Assembly: GCA_017615405.1 (NCBI GenBank)
Contig: JAGAAE010000074.1
Coordinates: forward strand, 1 to 7,850
Reading direction: 5' to 3'
DNA length: 7,850 nt
From: Clostridia bacterium
Lineage (GTDB): Bacteria > Bacillota > Clostridia > Oscillospirales > Acutalibacteraceae
Shown: positions 1 to 7,254 of the stretch, one piece after another
Layout of the letters: each line of letters begins with the position of its first letter
Position numbering within the stretch: position 1 is the stretch's first letter
Notes under the pieces: generated by a model
Database searches by the model: none
What the model was told of the DNA's origin: nothing
The model's input: only the letters and a program-made list of their open reading frames with translations
Program-made: the position numbers and the translations under genes

Positions 1-1
1 G

Positions 2-346
2 TTTTATTTCAAAAAACCGTCGCTTAAAACCGAGATCGTCGGCATATCGGTCGGCATGGCGCTTTTATGCGTCTGTTTTTTAAGCGGGATCCTCACCTTT
101 TCACCGACCGTCGCCGCCGAAATGAAGGACGCCTATTCAAAGAGCATCAGCGTAATATCGGTCGGAGAACTCTTTACGAGAATGGAGGGCGTCGCCTATT
201 TCATTTTCTTCTTTTCGGCGCTCATAAAAACGGTTGTCGCCGCCTTTTCGGTCAAGGCGATACTATTTACGATGGGGATAAAAAAATCAAGAGAAATAAC
301 GGCACTTCTTCTATTCGGGACGCTTATTGTTTCCTGTATGCTTTAA
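2..346 (+). CDS. Spore germination permease, GerAB/ArcD/ProY type (C-terminal fragment)
   Basis: The frame is open from base 2, so the 5' end lies upstream of the window; 114 C-terminal residues are visible. GerAB proteins are integral inner-membrane subunits of the GerA-type nutrient germinant receptor, related to amino-acid permeases. Three hydrophobic stretches are seen, near residues 13-35, 67-90 and 97-114. The segment around VGELFTRMEGVAYFIFFF, followed by ALIKTVVAAF, resembles the family pattern 'siGEF..RLE...i.iW....fiK.s' near the GerAB C-terminus. The internal ATG at 56 is not a plausible start because the match continues upstream of it. The gene ends 66 nt before the carboxypeptidase gene on the same strand, so the two may share sporulation control. 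The family call rests on remembered pattern, not a search; another APC-type transporter is the alternative. Confidence 0.72.
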   Translation, partial: FYFKKPSLKTEIVGISVGMALLCVCFLSGILTFSPTVAAEMKDAYSKSISVISVGELFTRMEGVAYFIFFFSALIKTVVAAFSVKAILFTMGIKKSREITALLLFGTLIVSCML

Positions 347-412
347 CATTTTTTCCGCCTTTGCGGCATACCCTTAATTATGGCATAACGCTTTAATTTC
401 GGGAGGAGAATT

Positions 413-1627
413 ATGAAACTTAAAAGATTTTTGCCGGTCGCTCTATGTTTTTTTATCGCTTTTTCGGTCACCGTAAGCGCGAAAACCGTGACAAAGGACG
501 AAGAAATAAACGATCTGAATGAGCCGATAGAGTGCGTGACGGTTGACGCGGCGCCGGGAACGAGCCTTGATATAAAGGCAAAAAGCGCCGTCCTGATGGA
601 GCAGTATACCGGGGACGTCCTCTATGAACAAAACCCCGACGAAAAACTGAAACCTGCCTCGATCACCAAAATAATGTCGCTTATTCTCATAATGGAGGCG
701 ATAGAGCGGCGGGACTTTACGCCCGAGGAGGTCGTGACGGCGAGCGAACACGCGGCGAGCATGGGCGGATCGCAGATATGGCTGGAGCCGGGCGAGGGTA
801 TGACGGTCGACGATCTTTTAAAGGCGGTGGTTGTCGGCTCGGCAAACGACGCTACGGTCGCCCTCGCAGAGAAGATCGCGGGAAGCGAAGAGGTTTTCGT
901 GGGGAAGATGAACGAAAAGGCAAAAAGTCTCGGTATGAACAATACGACCTTTAAAAACTGCACCGGTCTTGACGCGGAGGGTCATATCACTACTGCCTAC
1001 GACGTTGCCTTGATGTCAAGAGAACTGCTTAAATATCCGCTCATTAAAAAATACTCGACCATCTGGATGGATTCGATCAGAAACGGCGAAAGCGAACTCG
1101 TCAACACAAACAAACTCGTAAGGTTTTACGAAGGGACGACCGGGCTGAAAACAGGGACCACCTCGGGCGCGGGATACTGCCTTTCGGCTTCGGCAAAACG
1201 GGGAAACACCGAACTTATCGCCGTCGTTATGGGCGGAGACACCTCGGGCGACAGATTCGAGGGCGCAAAGAAGATGCTTGATTTCGGGTTTGCCAACTAT
1301 TCGCTTTTTGAGATATCGCCCGAACGCAAGGGCGACGAATTGACCGTAACCGTCAGGGGCGGGACCGAAAAAACGGTCAAAGGAAAAATAAGCGGCACCG
1401 TAAGAAAGGTCGGAAAAAACGCCGAAAAAGGACAGATAACCGACAAGATCGTTTTAAAAAGCGATATCGCCGCTCCCGTTAAGGAGGGCGACGTAATAGG
1501 CGTTGCGGAGGTCTACATAGGAAAAGAAAAGGTCGGCGAAATACCGATCAGAGCGGAAAACGACGTCAAAAAGACCGGAATTTTCGTAACTTTCAGGTGG
1601 ATATTGAGCGGTCTTTTCAAATTATAA
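413..1627 (+). CDS. Serine-type D-Ala-D-Ala carboxypeptidase (peptidase S11, DacF/PBP5 family)
   Basis: The enzyme removes the terminal D-alanine from peptidoglycan stem pentapeptides outside the membrane, limiting cross-linking. The protein has 404 residues, a normal family length. Residues 1-23 form a signal peptide: K/R-rich start, hydrophobic core, then V-S-A before the likely cleavage site. The three active-site motifs of penicillin-binding proteins are all present: SxxK as S83-I-T-K86 (S83 nucleophile), SxN as S143-A-N145, and KTG as K246-T-G248. A C-terminal PBP5-type beta domain follows at about 300-380. The tail at about 388-404 (I-F-V-T-F-R-W-I-L-S-G-L-F-K-L) looks like the amphipathic helix that anchors these enzymes to the outer leaflet. 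The start is supported by GGAGGAG at 402-408, 4 nt before the ATG. The paralogue (dacA, dacB or dacF) cannot be decided; the permease upstream mildly favours a sporulation role. Confidence 0.95.
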   Translation: MKLKRFLPVALCFFIAFSVTVSAKTVTKDEEINDLNEPIECVTVDAAPGTSLDIKAKSAVLMEQYTGDVLYEQNPDEKLKPASITKIMSLILIMEAIERRDFTPEEVVTASEHAASMGGSQIWLEPGEGMTVDDLLKAVVVGSANDATVALAEKIAGSEEVFVGKMNEKAKSLGMNNTTFKNCTGLDAEGHITTAYDVALMSRELLKYPLIKKYSTIWMDSIRNGESELVNTNKLVRFYEGTTGLKTGTTSGAGYCLSASAKRGNTELIAVVMGGDTSGDRFEGAKKMLDFGFANYSLFEISPERKGDELTVTVRGGTEKTVKGKISGTVRKVGKNAEKGQITDKIVLKSDIAAPVKEGDVIGVAEVYIGKEKVGEIPIRAENDVKKTGIFVTFRWILSGLFKL

Positions 1628-1658
1628 TTAAACTTTTTGTAAACAAATCTTTTTCCTC

Positions 1659-1687
1659 TTGAAAGTAGCCTTCAAATATAGTAAAAT
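1659..1687 (+). promoter_or_regulatory. Sigma-A-type promoter for pgi
   Basis: TTGAAA (1659-1664) is followed by exactly 17 nt and TAAAAT (1682-1687), close to the consensus -35 and -10 boxes. Transcription would start near 1693-1696, leaving about a 30-nt leader before the pgi ATG at 1725. No intrinsic terminator is visible between the carboxypeptidase stop at 1627 and this promoter, so read-through from upstream is also possible. Confidence 0.8.
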
Positions 1688-1724
1688 ATATAAAAGAAAT
1701 GGAAATACTTGGGGGCAAAAACCA

Positions 1725-3068
1725 ATGGGACTTAAGTTTAACGGCAAATTTGCCGATAAATTTATCAGAGACAACGATCTTCCGGGTCTTAAACCGCAGG
1801 TTGAAGCGGCGCACAAGATGATCGAGGCGAAGACCGGGCTCGGCAACGACTTTTTAGGCTGGGTCGATCTTCCCGTAAATTATGACAAGGCGGAATTCGA
1901 GCGCATCAAAGCCGCCGCCGATAAGATCAAAGCCGACACCGATATTCTTATCGTTATAGGCATCGGAGGATCCTATTTAGGAGCGCGCGCGGCGATAGAA
2001 TTCCTTAAAGGTCAGTATTATAATCAGTTGAGAAACAACTGTCCCGAAATATATTTTGCGGGCAACAGCATAAGCGGATCAAATCTTGCCGACCTTCTTA
2101 AAATGTGTGAGGGCAAGCGCGTTTCGGTGAATATCATTTCAAAATCAGGGACGACGACCGAGCCGGCAGTCGCTTTCAGGGTTTTCAGAAAGCTTTTAGA
2201 GGAGCGTTATGGCGAGGCGGAAGCCGCAAAGAGAATATATTGCACGACCGACAAGGCGCGCGGCACGTTGAAGCAACTTGCCGATGAAAAGGGATATGAA
2301 TGTTTCGTTATCCCCGATGACGTCGGCGGAAGATTTTCGGTCCTCACCGCAGTCGGGCTTTTACCGATAGCCGCAGTGGGCGCCGATATCGACAAACTTA
2401 TGGCAGGCGCCGCCGCCGCAATGAAGGATTACAGCGAGCCGGATATGGATAAAAACCCTTGCTATACGTACGCCGCCCTTCGCAACGCGTTTTACAGAAA
2501 GGGAAAATCGGTCGAGCTTCTCGTGGCTTACGAGCCGAGATTTACCCTTATGAGCGAATGGTATAAGCAACTTTTCGGCGAGAGCGAAGGAAAGGACAAT
2601 AAGGGTCTTTTCCCCGCAAGCGTTACCTTCTCGACCGACCTTCACTCGATGGGTCAATATATCCAGGACGGAAGCCGTCTTATGTTTGAAACGGTCGTAA
2701 GCATAAAGGACAACGGCTCGGACGTCTTGATCGAAGAAGAGCAAACAAACGGCGACGGGCTTAATTTCTTGGCAGGAAAGCCGATGTCTTTTGTCAACGA
2801 AAAGGCGTTTGAGGGAACGATCCTCGCCCACACCGACGGCGGTGTTCCCAATCTCGTTATCGAGGTCGAAAAGGCGGACGAAGAAAACCTCGGAAGACTT
2901 ATATATTTCTTTGAAAAGGCGTGCGCCGTTTCGGGATATATGTTAGGCGTAAATCCGTTTGACCAACCCGGTGTTGAGAGTTACAAGAAGAATATGTTTG
3001 CCCTTCTCGGCAAGCCCGGGTATGAAAGCGAAAAGGCGACACTCGAAGCGCGCCTTCAAAAAAACTGA
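1725..3068 (+). CDS. pgi: Glucose-6-phosphate isomerase
   Basis: This cytoplasmic enzyme interconverts glucose 6-phosphate and fructose 6-phosphate in glycolysis and gluconeogenesis. The protein has 447 residues, the usual length of the short Firmicute form. Family signatures are clear: [12 protein letters not shown] (79-90), the phosphate-binding SKSGTTTEP (139-147), [14 protein letters not shown] (201-214), FGESEGK (284-290) and NPFDQPGVE (410-418). By position relative to the Bacillus enzyme, the likely catalytic residues are E286, H307 and K421. I chose ATG 1725 rather than the in-frame TTG at 1659 for three reasons: that TTG is the first half of the -35 box, GGGGG at 1711-1715 lies 9 nt before ATG 1725, and homology begins at MGLKF. 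The gene is probably the first of a two-gene unit with the small P-loop gene 45 nt downstream. Confidence 0.97.
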   Translation: MGLKFNGKFADKFIRDNDLPGLKPQVEAAHKMIEAKTGLGNDFLGWVDLPVNYDKAEFERIKAAADKIKADTDILIVIGIGGSYLGARAAIEFLKGQYYNQLRNNCPEIYFAGNSISGSNLADLLKMCEGKRVSVNIISKSGTTTEPAVAFRVFRKLLEERYGEAEAAKRIYCTTDKARGTLKQLADEKGYECFVIPDDVGGRFSVLTAVGLLPIAAVGADIDKLMAGAAAAMKDYSEPDMDKNPCYTYAALRNAFYRKGKSVELLVAYEPRFTLMSEWYKQLFGESEGKDNKGLFPASVTFSTDLHSMGQYIQDGSRLMFETVVSIKDNGSDVLIEEEQTNGDGLNFLAGKPMSFVNEKAFEGTILAHTDGGVPNLVIEVEKADEENLGRLIYFFEKACAVSGYMLGVNPFDQPGVESYKKNMFALLGKPGYESEKATLEARLQKN

Positions 3069-3074
3069 AAAATA

Positions 3075-3089
3075 ACCGCCAAAAGCGGT
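3075..3089 (+). other. Small hairpin between pgi and the P-loop gene
   Basis: ACCGC (3075-3079) and GCGGT (3085-3089) form a 5-bp stem with a CAAAA loop. No T-run follows, so it is not a convincing terminator. It could be an RNA-processing or stability element between the two genes, or chance. Confidence 0.3.
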
Positions 3090-3113
3090 AAATAAATATA
3101 AAGGAGTCATATC

Positions 3114-3521
3114 ATGATTAAACTTATTATCGGCAAAAAAGGATCGGGAAAGACAAAGAAATTAGTGGATTTGGTAAACGCTGCGACCGAATCAAGCCTC
3201 GGAAACGTTGTTTGTATCGAAAAGGGCGACGTTCTTACCTTCTCCGTTACACATAAGGCACGTCTTGTAGATATCTGCGATTTTAACATCAGCGGCTACG
3301 GCGAATACTTCGGATTTCTCGCGGGTATCAAGGCGGGAAACAACGACATAACCCACATTTTCGGCGATGCAACGCTTCGTATCGGCGGCAGGGATTATGA
3401 TGAACTTGCCGCATTCTTAGAGAGAATAGCCAAAATTGACGACGTTGACTTTATCTTTACGGTCTCCTGCGACGAAAGTGATCTTCCGGCAAAGATTTTC
3501 GAGATTGCGGAAAAGATCTGA
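3114..3521 (+). CDS. Uncharacterised small P-loop NTPase-like protein
   Basis: This 135-residue protein of unknown function begins with a Walker A motif, G7-K-K-G-S-G-K13-T14, directly after the first beta strand (IKLII). It therefore probably binds ATP or GTP. A possible Walker B strand is H-I-F-G-D85, and a further strand is at VDFIFTV (111-117). No transmembrane segment, signal peptide or substrate-binding domain is visible. It is too short to be a full ABC, AAA+ or PilT ATPase, although I recall similar Clostridial proteins being loosely labelled 'twitching motility PilT' or 'ATP-binding protein'. The start is set by AAGGAG at 3101-3106, 7 nt before the ATG. It lies 45 nt after pgi with no strong promoter of its own, and a strong terminator follows, so it is probably the distal gene of the pgi unit. 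A real gene is near certain; its function is not known. Confidence 0.85.
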   Translation: MIKLIIGKKGSGKTKKLVDLVNAATESSLGNVVCIEKGDVLTFSVTHKARLVDICDFNISGYGEYFGFLAGIKAGNNDITHIFGDATLRIGGRDYDELAAFLERIAKIDDVDFIFTVSCDESDLPAKIFEIAEKI

Positions 3522-3531
3522 TAAAAACCCG

Positions 3532-3560
3532 AACGGTGTAGATCTTCTACACCGTTTTTT
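3532..3560 (+). terminator. Strong Rho-independent terminator
   Basis: AACGGTGTAGA (3532-3542) and its exact reverse complement (3546-3556) form an 11-bp stem with a TCT loop, running into six T residues (3555-3560). It begins 10 nt after the P-loop gene stop and closes that unit just before the typA promoter. Confidence 0.93.
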
Positions 3561-3562
3561 GT

Positions 3563-3591
3563 TTGACATTTTCTCAAGCGGGATTTATAAT
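3563..3591 (+). promoter_or_regulatory. Perfect-consensus sigma-A promoter for typA
   Basis: TTGACA (3563-3568), a 17-nt spacer and TATAAT (3586-3591) match the vegetative sigma-A consensus at all twelve positions and at optimal spacing. The start of transcription is expected near 3597-3600, giving a leader of about 25 nt. The -35 box begins only 2 nt after the T-run of the preceding terminator. A promoter this strong suggests high constitutive expression of the typA operon. Confidence 0.92.
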
Positions 3592-3623
3592 TAAGTGTCA
3601 AGAAAAAAGGAAGCGGATAGTAA

Positions 3624-5453
3624 ATGTCAGTCGAAAAACAGGAAAATTTAAGAAACGTTGCCATTATCGCCCACGTTGACCACGGCAAGACGACCCTCGT
3701 TGACCAACTTTTGAAACAGAGCGGAACTTTTCGTGAAAATGAGGCGGTAAATGAAAGAGTCATGGACTCAAACGACCTCGAAAGGGAGCGCGGCATCACC
3801 ATCCTTTCAAAGAACACGAGCGTCAGATACGGCGACGTAAAAATAAATATTATCGACACCCCGGGTCACGCCGATTTCGGCGGCGAGGTCGAGCGTATCC
3901 TTCAGATGGTCGACGGCGTTTTGCTTCTTGTCGACGCCTTTGAGGGTTGTATGCCGCAGACCCGTTTTGTCCTTAAAAAGGCGCTTGCGCTGGGCAAAAA
4001 AGCGGTCGTCGTCATCAATAAGATCGACCGCCCGATGGCAAGATCCCACGAGGTCGTAGACGAGGTTTTAGACCTCTTTATAGAGCTCGGAGCCGATGAC
4101 GATCAGATAGAATTCCCGGTTGTTTTCGCCTCGGCGAGGGACGGATACGCTTCATATTCACCCGACGTTAAGGGTACCGATATGAAGCCGCTTTTTGAGG
4201 AGATAATAAAGGAGATAGAGCCGCCCGAGGGCGATAGTTCTGCTCCGCTTCAGCTTCTGTTTTCAAATATCGAATATGATGATTACGTCGGAAGAATAGG
4301 CGTCGGAAGGGTCGTAAGAGGCACAGTCAAGAAGGGTCAGACGGTTGCGCTTTGCCACAAGGACGGCACTTCGACCAATGTAAAGATCGCCAACGTTTAT
4401 ATGTATGAAGGCTTAAAGCGGACCGAGGTCGAGAGCGCAAAGGTCGGCGATATCGTCCAGGTTTCGGGCATCCAGGATCTTGAGATCGGCGAGACCGCCT
4501 GCGATATAAATACGATCGAGCCGCTCCCCTTCGTAAAAATAGACGAGCCTACCCTTTCGATGAATTTTATGGTAAACAATTCCCCCTTTGCGGGGCGCGA
4601 CGGCAAGTTCGTTACCTCGAGAAATTTGCGCGATCGCCTCTTTAAGGAGGTTATGACCAACGTAAGTTTGCGCGTTGAGGAGACCGACAGTGCCGATACC
4701 TTCAAGGTCTCGGGTCGAGGAGAACTTCACCTTTCGATACTTATCGAAACGATGCGCCGTCAGGGATATGAATTTCAGGTCTCCCCGCCTGCCGTTATTT
4801 ATAAAAAGGATGAGGACGGCAAACTACTCGAGCCGATGGAACTTCTTATGATAGAGGTGCCGGAGGAATACGTCGGCGTAGTTATGGAGCGTTTAGGCTC
4901 CCGCCATGCCGAGCTTAAAAATATGGGAACGAGAGAGGGCGGAACGTCGCATCTTGAATTCGTCATTCCGGCGAGAGGGCTCTTAGGTTACCGTTCGCAG
5001 TTTATGACCGACACCAACGGAAACGGCATAATGAACCATATCTTTAACGGCTACGAGCCGTACAAGGGCGATATAGAGCAGCGAAACACAGGCTCTATAA
5101 TCGTTCACGAAACGGGAGAATCCACCGGCTACGGGCTTTTCAACACCCAAAGCCGCGGCAGGCTCTTTATAGGACCGGGAACCCCCGTTTACGAGGGTAT
5201 GATAGTCGGCGAAAACCCGAAAAACGAGGATATCGTCTGCAATGTCTGCAAGAAAAAACAGCTCACCAACACCCGTGCCGCCGGCTCGGACGACGCACTC
5301 AGGCTTATTCCGCATACCGTTTTATCGCTTGAACAGTCGCTTGAATTTATCAAGGATGACGAGCTTGTTGAGATAACGCCTAACAGCATCCGTCTTCGCA
5401 AAAGAATATTAGGGAAGGAAGCCCGAATGAAATTTGAGGCAAGGAACAAATAA
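3624..5453 (+). CDS. typA: Ribosome-associated translational GTPase TypA/BipA
   Basis: TypA/BipA is a cytoplasmic GTPase of the EF-G/LepA group that binds the ribosome and is linked to 50S assembly and stress or cold adaptation. The 609 residues match the family length. G motifs: G1 at 16-23 (A-H-V-D-H-G-K-T), G2 around RGIT (56-59), G3 D78-T-P-G-H82, G4 N132-K-I-D135, and a G5-like S170-A. Domain II follows (223-241, including GRIGVGRVVRGTV), then an EF-G-like domain III with GRGELHLSILIE (364-375), and the TypA-specific C-terminal region from about 450, including LGYRSQF (454-460). The start ATG is preceded by AAGGAAG at 3607-3613, about 10 nt away. It is the first gene of a three-gene unit: its TAA shares one base with the next ATG, giving TAATG at 5451-5455. 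Confidence 0.98.
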   Translation: MSVEKQENLRNVAIIAHVDHGKTTLVDQLLKQSGTFRENEAVNERVMDSNDLERERGITILSKNTSVRYGDVKINIIDTPGHADFGGEVERILQMVDGVLLLVDAFEGCMPQTRFVLKKALALGKKAVVVINKIDRPMARSHEVVDEVLDLFIELGADDDQIEFPVVFASARDGYASYSPDVKGTDMKPLFEEIIKEIEPPEGDSSAPLQLLFSNIEYDDYVGRIGVGRVVRGTVKKGQTVALCHKDGTSTNVKIANVYMYEGLKRTEVESAKVGDIVQVSGIQDLEIGETACDINTIEPLPFVKIDEPTLSMNFMVNNSPFAGRDGKFVTSRNLRDRLFKEVMTNVSLRVEETDSADTFKVSGRGELHLSILIETMRRQGYEFQVSPPAVIYKKDEDGKLLEPMELLMIEVPEEYVGVVMERLGSRHAELKNMGTREGGTSHLEFVIPARGLLGYRSQFMTDTNGNGIMNHIFNGYEPYKGDIEQRNTGSIIVHETGESTGYGLFNTQSRGRLFIGPGTPVYEGMIVGENPKNEDIVCNVCKKKQLTNTRAAGSDDALRLIPHTVLSLEQSLEFIKDDELVEITPNSIRLRKRILGKEARMKFEARNK

Positions 5454-6337
5454 TGTCGTATACGATACTTGATCTTGAATGGGACAGCGTTTATTATCCG
5501 GCAAAAGACCGCTATATCAACCAGATTTTGCAGATCGGCGCCGTAAAACTTAATAATAATTTTAAGGTTATCGACACCTTTGAACGCACCGTAAGATCAA
5601 GTATCTCCGACAAGGTTTCGGGGCGTTTTACAAGGCTCACCGGTATAACTACCAAGGATATGCTTGCGGGCGTTCCCCTTTCGACGGCGGTTTTGGAGTA
5701 TAACGCGTGGATCGACGAGGACACCGTCACAATGACATGGAGCAACTCCGATCTCTACACCGTTATGGATAACGAAAGAACGCTCATCAAAGGCATAAAA
5801 TTCAATATAGATTATTACGTCGACCTGCAATCCTATATTCAGAACGAAATGATACTCTTGGGGCACGAGGTAAAATCCCAGATATCGCTTGCCGATGCGG
5901 CGGAAAAACTCGGCGTCAAGATCGAGGGGCTTGAACTTCACACAGCTAAGGACGACAGCCTTGTTTGTGCCGCGCTGTTAAAGAAGTATTTTAACAAAAA
6001 GCGGTTTTTCGCAATGGTGCAGGACACTTCTCAGAACAATTTCTTCAAGCGTCTTGCCTTTAAGCCGGTCTTTATCGACGATATTAACAGTAAATACGTC
6101 AACAAGGAAGAACTTAATTTCCATTGCAACAAATGCGGCGCTCCCGCCGAGCAAAAAGAGGCTTGGAAATACCGCAACCGCTGGTTTTTCTCGGTCTTTT
6201 ACTGCAAAAACTGTGACCGTATGTTTTCGGCGCGGATATGCTTTAAAAAGGGCTACGACAGTATAACCGTCAAGAAAAAAGTTTTTGAATATAAAAAGGC
6301 GCAAAGCAGCGTCAAAAAGGACGGAGAAGAAAAGTGA
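5453..6337 (+). CDS. DEDDh 3'-5' exonuclease (ERI-1/KapD-like) with C-terminal zinc ribbon
   Basis: This 294-residue protein has an N-terminal RNase T/DnaQ-type exonuclease fold. Exo I is D7-L-E9, followed by QILQIGAVKL. A conserved LTGIT segment (62-66) comes next. The Exo II region, M-T-W-S-N-S-D100, resembles the 'tWG..D' pattern of the ERI-1/3'hExo/KapD subfamily. Exo III is H163-T-A-K-D-D168. The expected metal ligands D7, E9, D100 and D168 and the general base H163 are thus present, so the domain is probably active. The second half contains C225-x2-C228 and C251-x2-C254, a four-cysteine zinc ribbon with aromatic residues between. RNA 3'-end trimming is the more likely job, by subfamily and by coupling to typA, but single-stranded DNA cannot be excluded. 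AAGGAA at 5441-5446 precedes the ATG, which overlaps the typA stop by one base. Its own TGA overlaps the next GTG start. Confidence 0.85.
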   Translation: MSYTILDLEWDSVYYPAKDRYINQILQIGAVKLNNNFKVIDTFERTVRSSISDKVSGRFTRLTGITTKDMLAGVPLSTAVLEYNAWIDEDTVTMTWSNSDLYTVMDNERTLIKGIKFNIDYYVDLQSYIQNEMILLGHEVKSQISLADAAEKLGVKIEGLELHTAKDDSLVCAALLKKYFNKKRFFAMVQDTSQNNFFKRLAFKPVFIDDINSKYVNKEELNFHCNKCGAPAEQKEAWKYRNRWFFSVFYCKNCDRMFSARICFKKGYDSITVKKKVFEYKKAQSSVKKDGEEK

Positions 6338-7200
6338 TCTGCAGCCTTTGTCCGAGAAAATGCAACGCAAAAAGAACCGACGAAGAAGGCTTCGTCGGTT
6401 TTTGCAATGCGCCCGAAAGCCCGAAGATAGCACGGTACGGGCTTCATATGTGGGAGGAGCCTCCGATAAGCGGAAAAAACAGCTCGGGCACCGTCTTTTT
6501 TTCGGGGTGTTCTCTTTCCTGCGTTTACTGTCAGAATTTTGAGGTAAGCCGTTCGGTAAAGGGCGAGGCAGTGACCCCCAAAAGGCTTGCGGAAATCTTT
6601 TATGAACTTGAAGAAAATGGCGCTCATAATATAAATCTCGTTACCGCAGACCATTATGTTTTAGCCGTCAAAAAGGCGCTTTCGATATACAAGCCGAAAA
6701 TTCCGATAGTTCTCAATTCGAGCGGATATATAACAAAAAACCAACTTGATATTTTAGGGGACGATATCGATATTTTCCTTGTCGATTTCAAGTATATTTC
6801 GTATGACAGGGCAAAAAAATATTCGGGCGCCGAAGACTACCCGGATATTGCGCGAAATGCGATAAGATATATGCTCGAAAAACAGCCCGAATGCGTTTTC
6901 GATAAAAGCGGGATTATGCAAAAAGGCGTTATAATAAGGCACCTTCTGATGCCGCTCGGCACCAACGAGGCGATAAAGGTCTTCGATACCGTTTTGTCCG
7001 ACTTTAAGGGGGCGTATTTCAGTCTTATGGCGCAGTATATCCCGATGGGAGACCTTGAAAAATTTCCCGAAATCAACCGAAAGATCACCAAGAGAGAATA
7101 CGAAAAGGTCGTGTCGCACATCGTCGAAAGCGGCTTTGAAAACTGCTTTGTTCAGGACCTTTCAAGCGCGGATAAGAAATATATACCGGATTTTAGATGA
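6334..7200 (+). CDS. Radical SAM protein, PflX-like (COG1313 type)
   Basis: This 288-residue protein has the radical SAM cluster motif CxxxCxxC as C59, C63 and C66 (FSGCSLSCVYCQNF). The cluster binds the [4Fe-4S] centre that cleaves S-adenosylmethionine. An N-terminal cysteine group, C3, C6, C10 and C24, fits the PflX-type N-terminus and may bind a second metal or cluster. DFKY (151-154) and GVIIRHLLMPLG (198-209) also match this family. PflX proteins resemble pyruvate formate-lyase activase, but their substrate is not established; no glycyl-radical enzyme is encoded here, so I do not call it an activase. The start is GTG at 6334, overlapping the exonuclease TGA as GTGA, with GGAGAAG at 6323-6329 as ribosome binding site. 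The last codons and the stop (7192-7200) run into the first heptamer of the downstream repeat array. Confidence 0.9.
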   Translation: MICSLCPRKCNAKRTDEEGFVGFCNAPESPKIARYGLHMWEEPPISGKNSSGTVFFSGCSLSCVYCQNFEVSRSVKGEAVTPKRLAEIFYELEENGAHNINLVTADHYVLAVKKALSIYKPKIPIVLNSSGYITKNQLDILGDDIDIFLVDFKYISYDRAKKYSGAEDYPDIARNAIRYMLEKQPECVFDKSGIMQKGVIIRHLLMPLGTNEAIKVFDTVLSDFKGAYFSLMAQYIPMGDLEKFPEINRKITKREYEKVVSHIVESGFENCFVQDLSSADKKYIPDFR

Positions 7201-7228
7201 TAGACAGTAGATGATAGACAATAGACAA
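7194..7228 (+). repeat. Five tandem TAGAYRN heptamers (forward array)
   Basis: Five contiguous 7-bp units fill 35 bp without interruption. Units 1 and 3 are TAGATGA, unit 2 is TAGACAG, and units 4 and 5 are TAGACAA. TAGA is invariant in every unit. The first unit contains the TGA stop of the radical SAM gene (7198-7200). Confidence 0.9.
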
Positions 7229-7232
7229 AGGT

Positions 7233-7250
7233 GTCGGCGCGTACGCCGAC
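7233..7250. repeat. GC-rich perfect hairpin
   Basis: GTCGGCG (7233-7239) and CGCCGAC (7244-7250) form a perfect 7-bp stem with a CGTA loop. No T-run follows on either strand. It lies between the two heptamer arrays. Confidence 0.8.
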
Positions 7251-7254
7251 GGAT

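Noticed and set aside
347..412. Intrinsic terminator (CCGC-CTTT-GCGG at 355-366) or sporulation sigma-factor promoter before the carboxypeptidase
   Set aside because: The stem is only 4 bp and the T-run precedes it instead of following it. GCATA-like boxes are present, but their spacing does not fit sigma-F or sigma-G well enough to call.
1659..1724. A 22-residue N-terminal extension of pgi beginning at TTG 1659
   Set aside because: The TTG is part of the -35 box, the extension would run through the promoter and leader, it has no ribosome binding site, and homology begins at ATG 1725.
2361..2831. 156-residue open frame antisense to pgi
   Set aside because: It lies wholly inside a certain gene, has no family features, and its composition is what the complement of that gene would give.
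3114..3521. PilT-type twitching motility ATPase
   Set aside because: At 135 residues it lacks the Asp box, His box and most of the ATPase core; only Walker A is shared.
3395..3859. 154-residue open frame on the minus strand across the P-loop gene, terminator and typA start
   Set aside because: It spans a strong terminator and promoter of the other strand and two well-supported genes; no recognisable product.
5978..6433. 151-residue antisense frame over the exonuclease and radical SAM genes
   Set aside because: It is a cysteine/arginine-rich shadow of two genes with clear motifs on the plus strand.
6334..7200. Pyruvate formate-lyase activase (pflA)
   Set aside because: The N-terminal cysteine group and the GVIIRHL segment fit the PflX family better, and no formate-lyase gene is adjacent.
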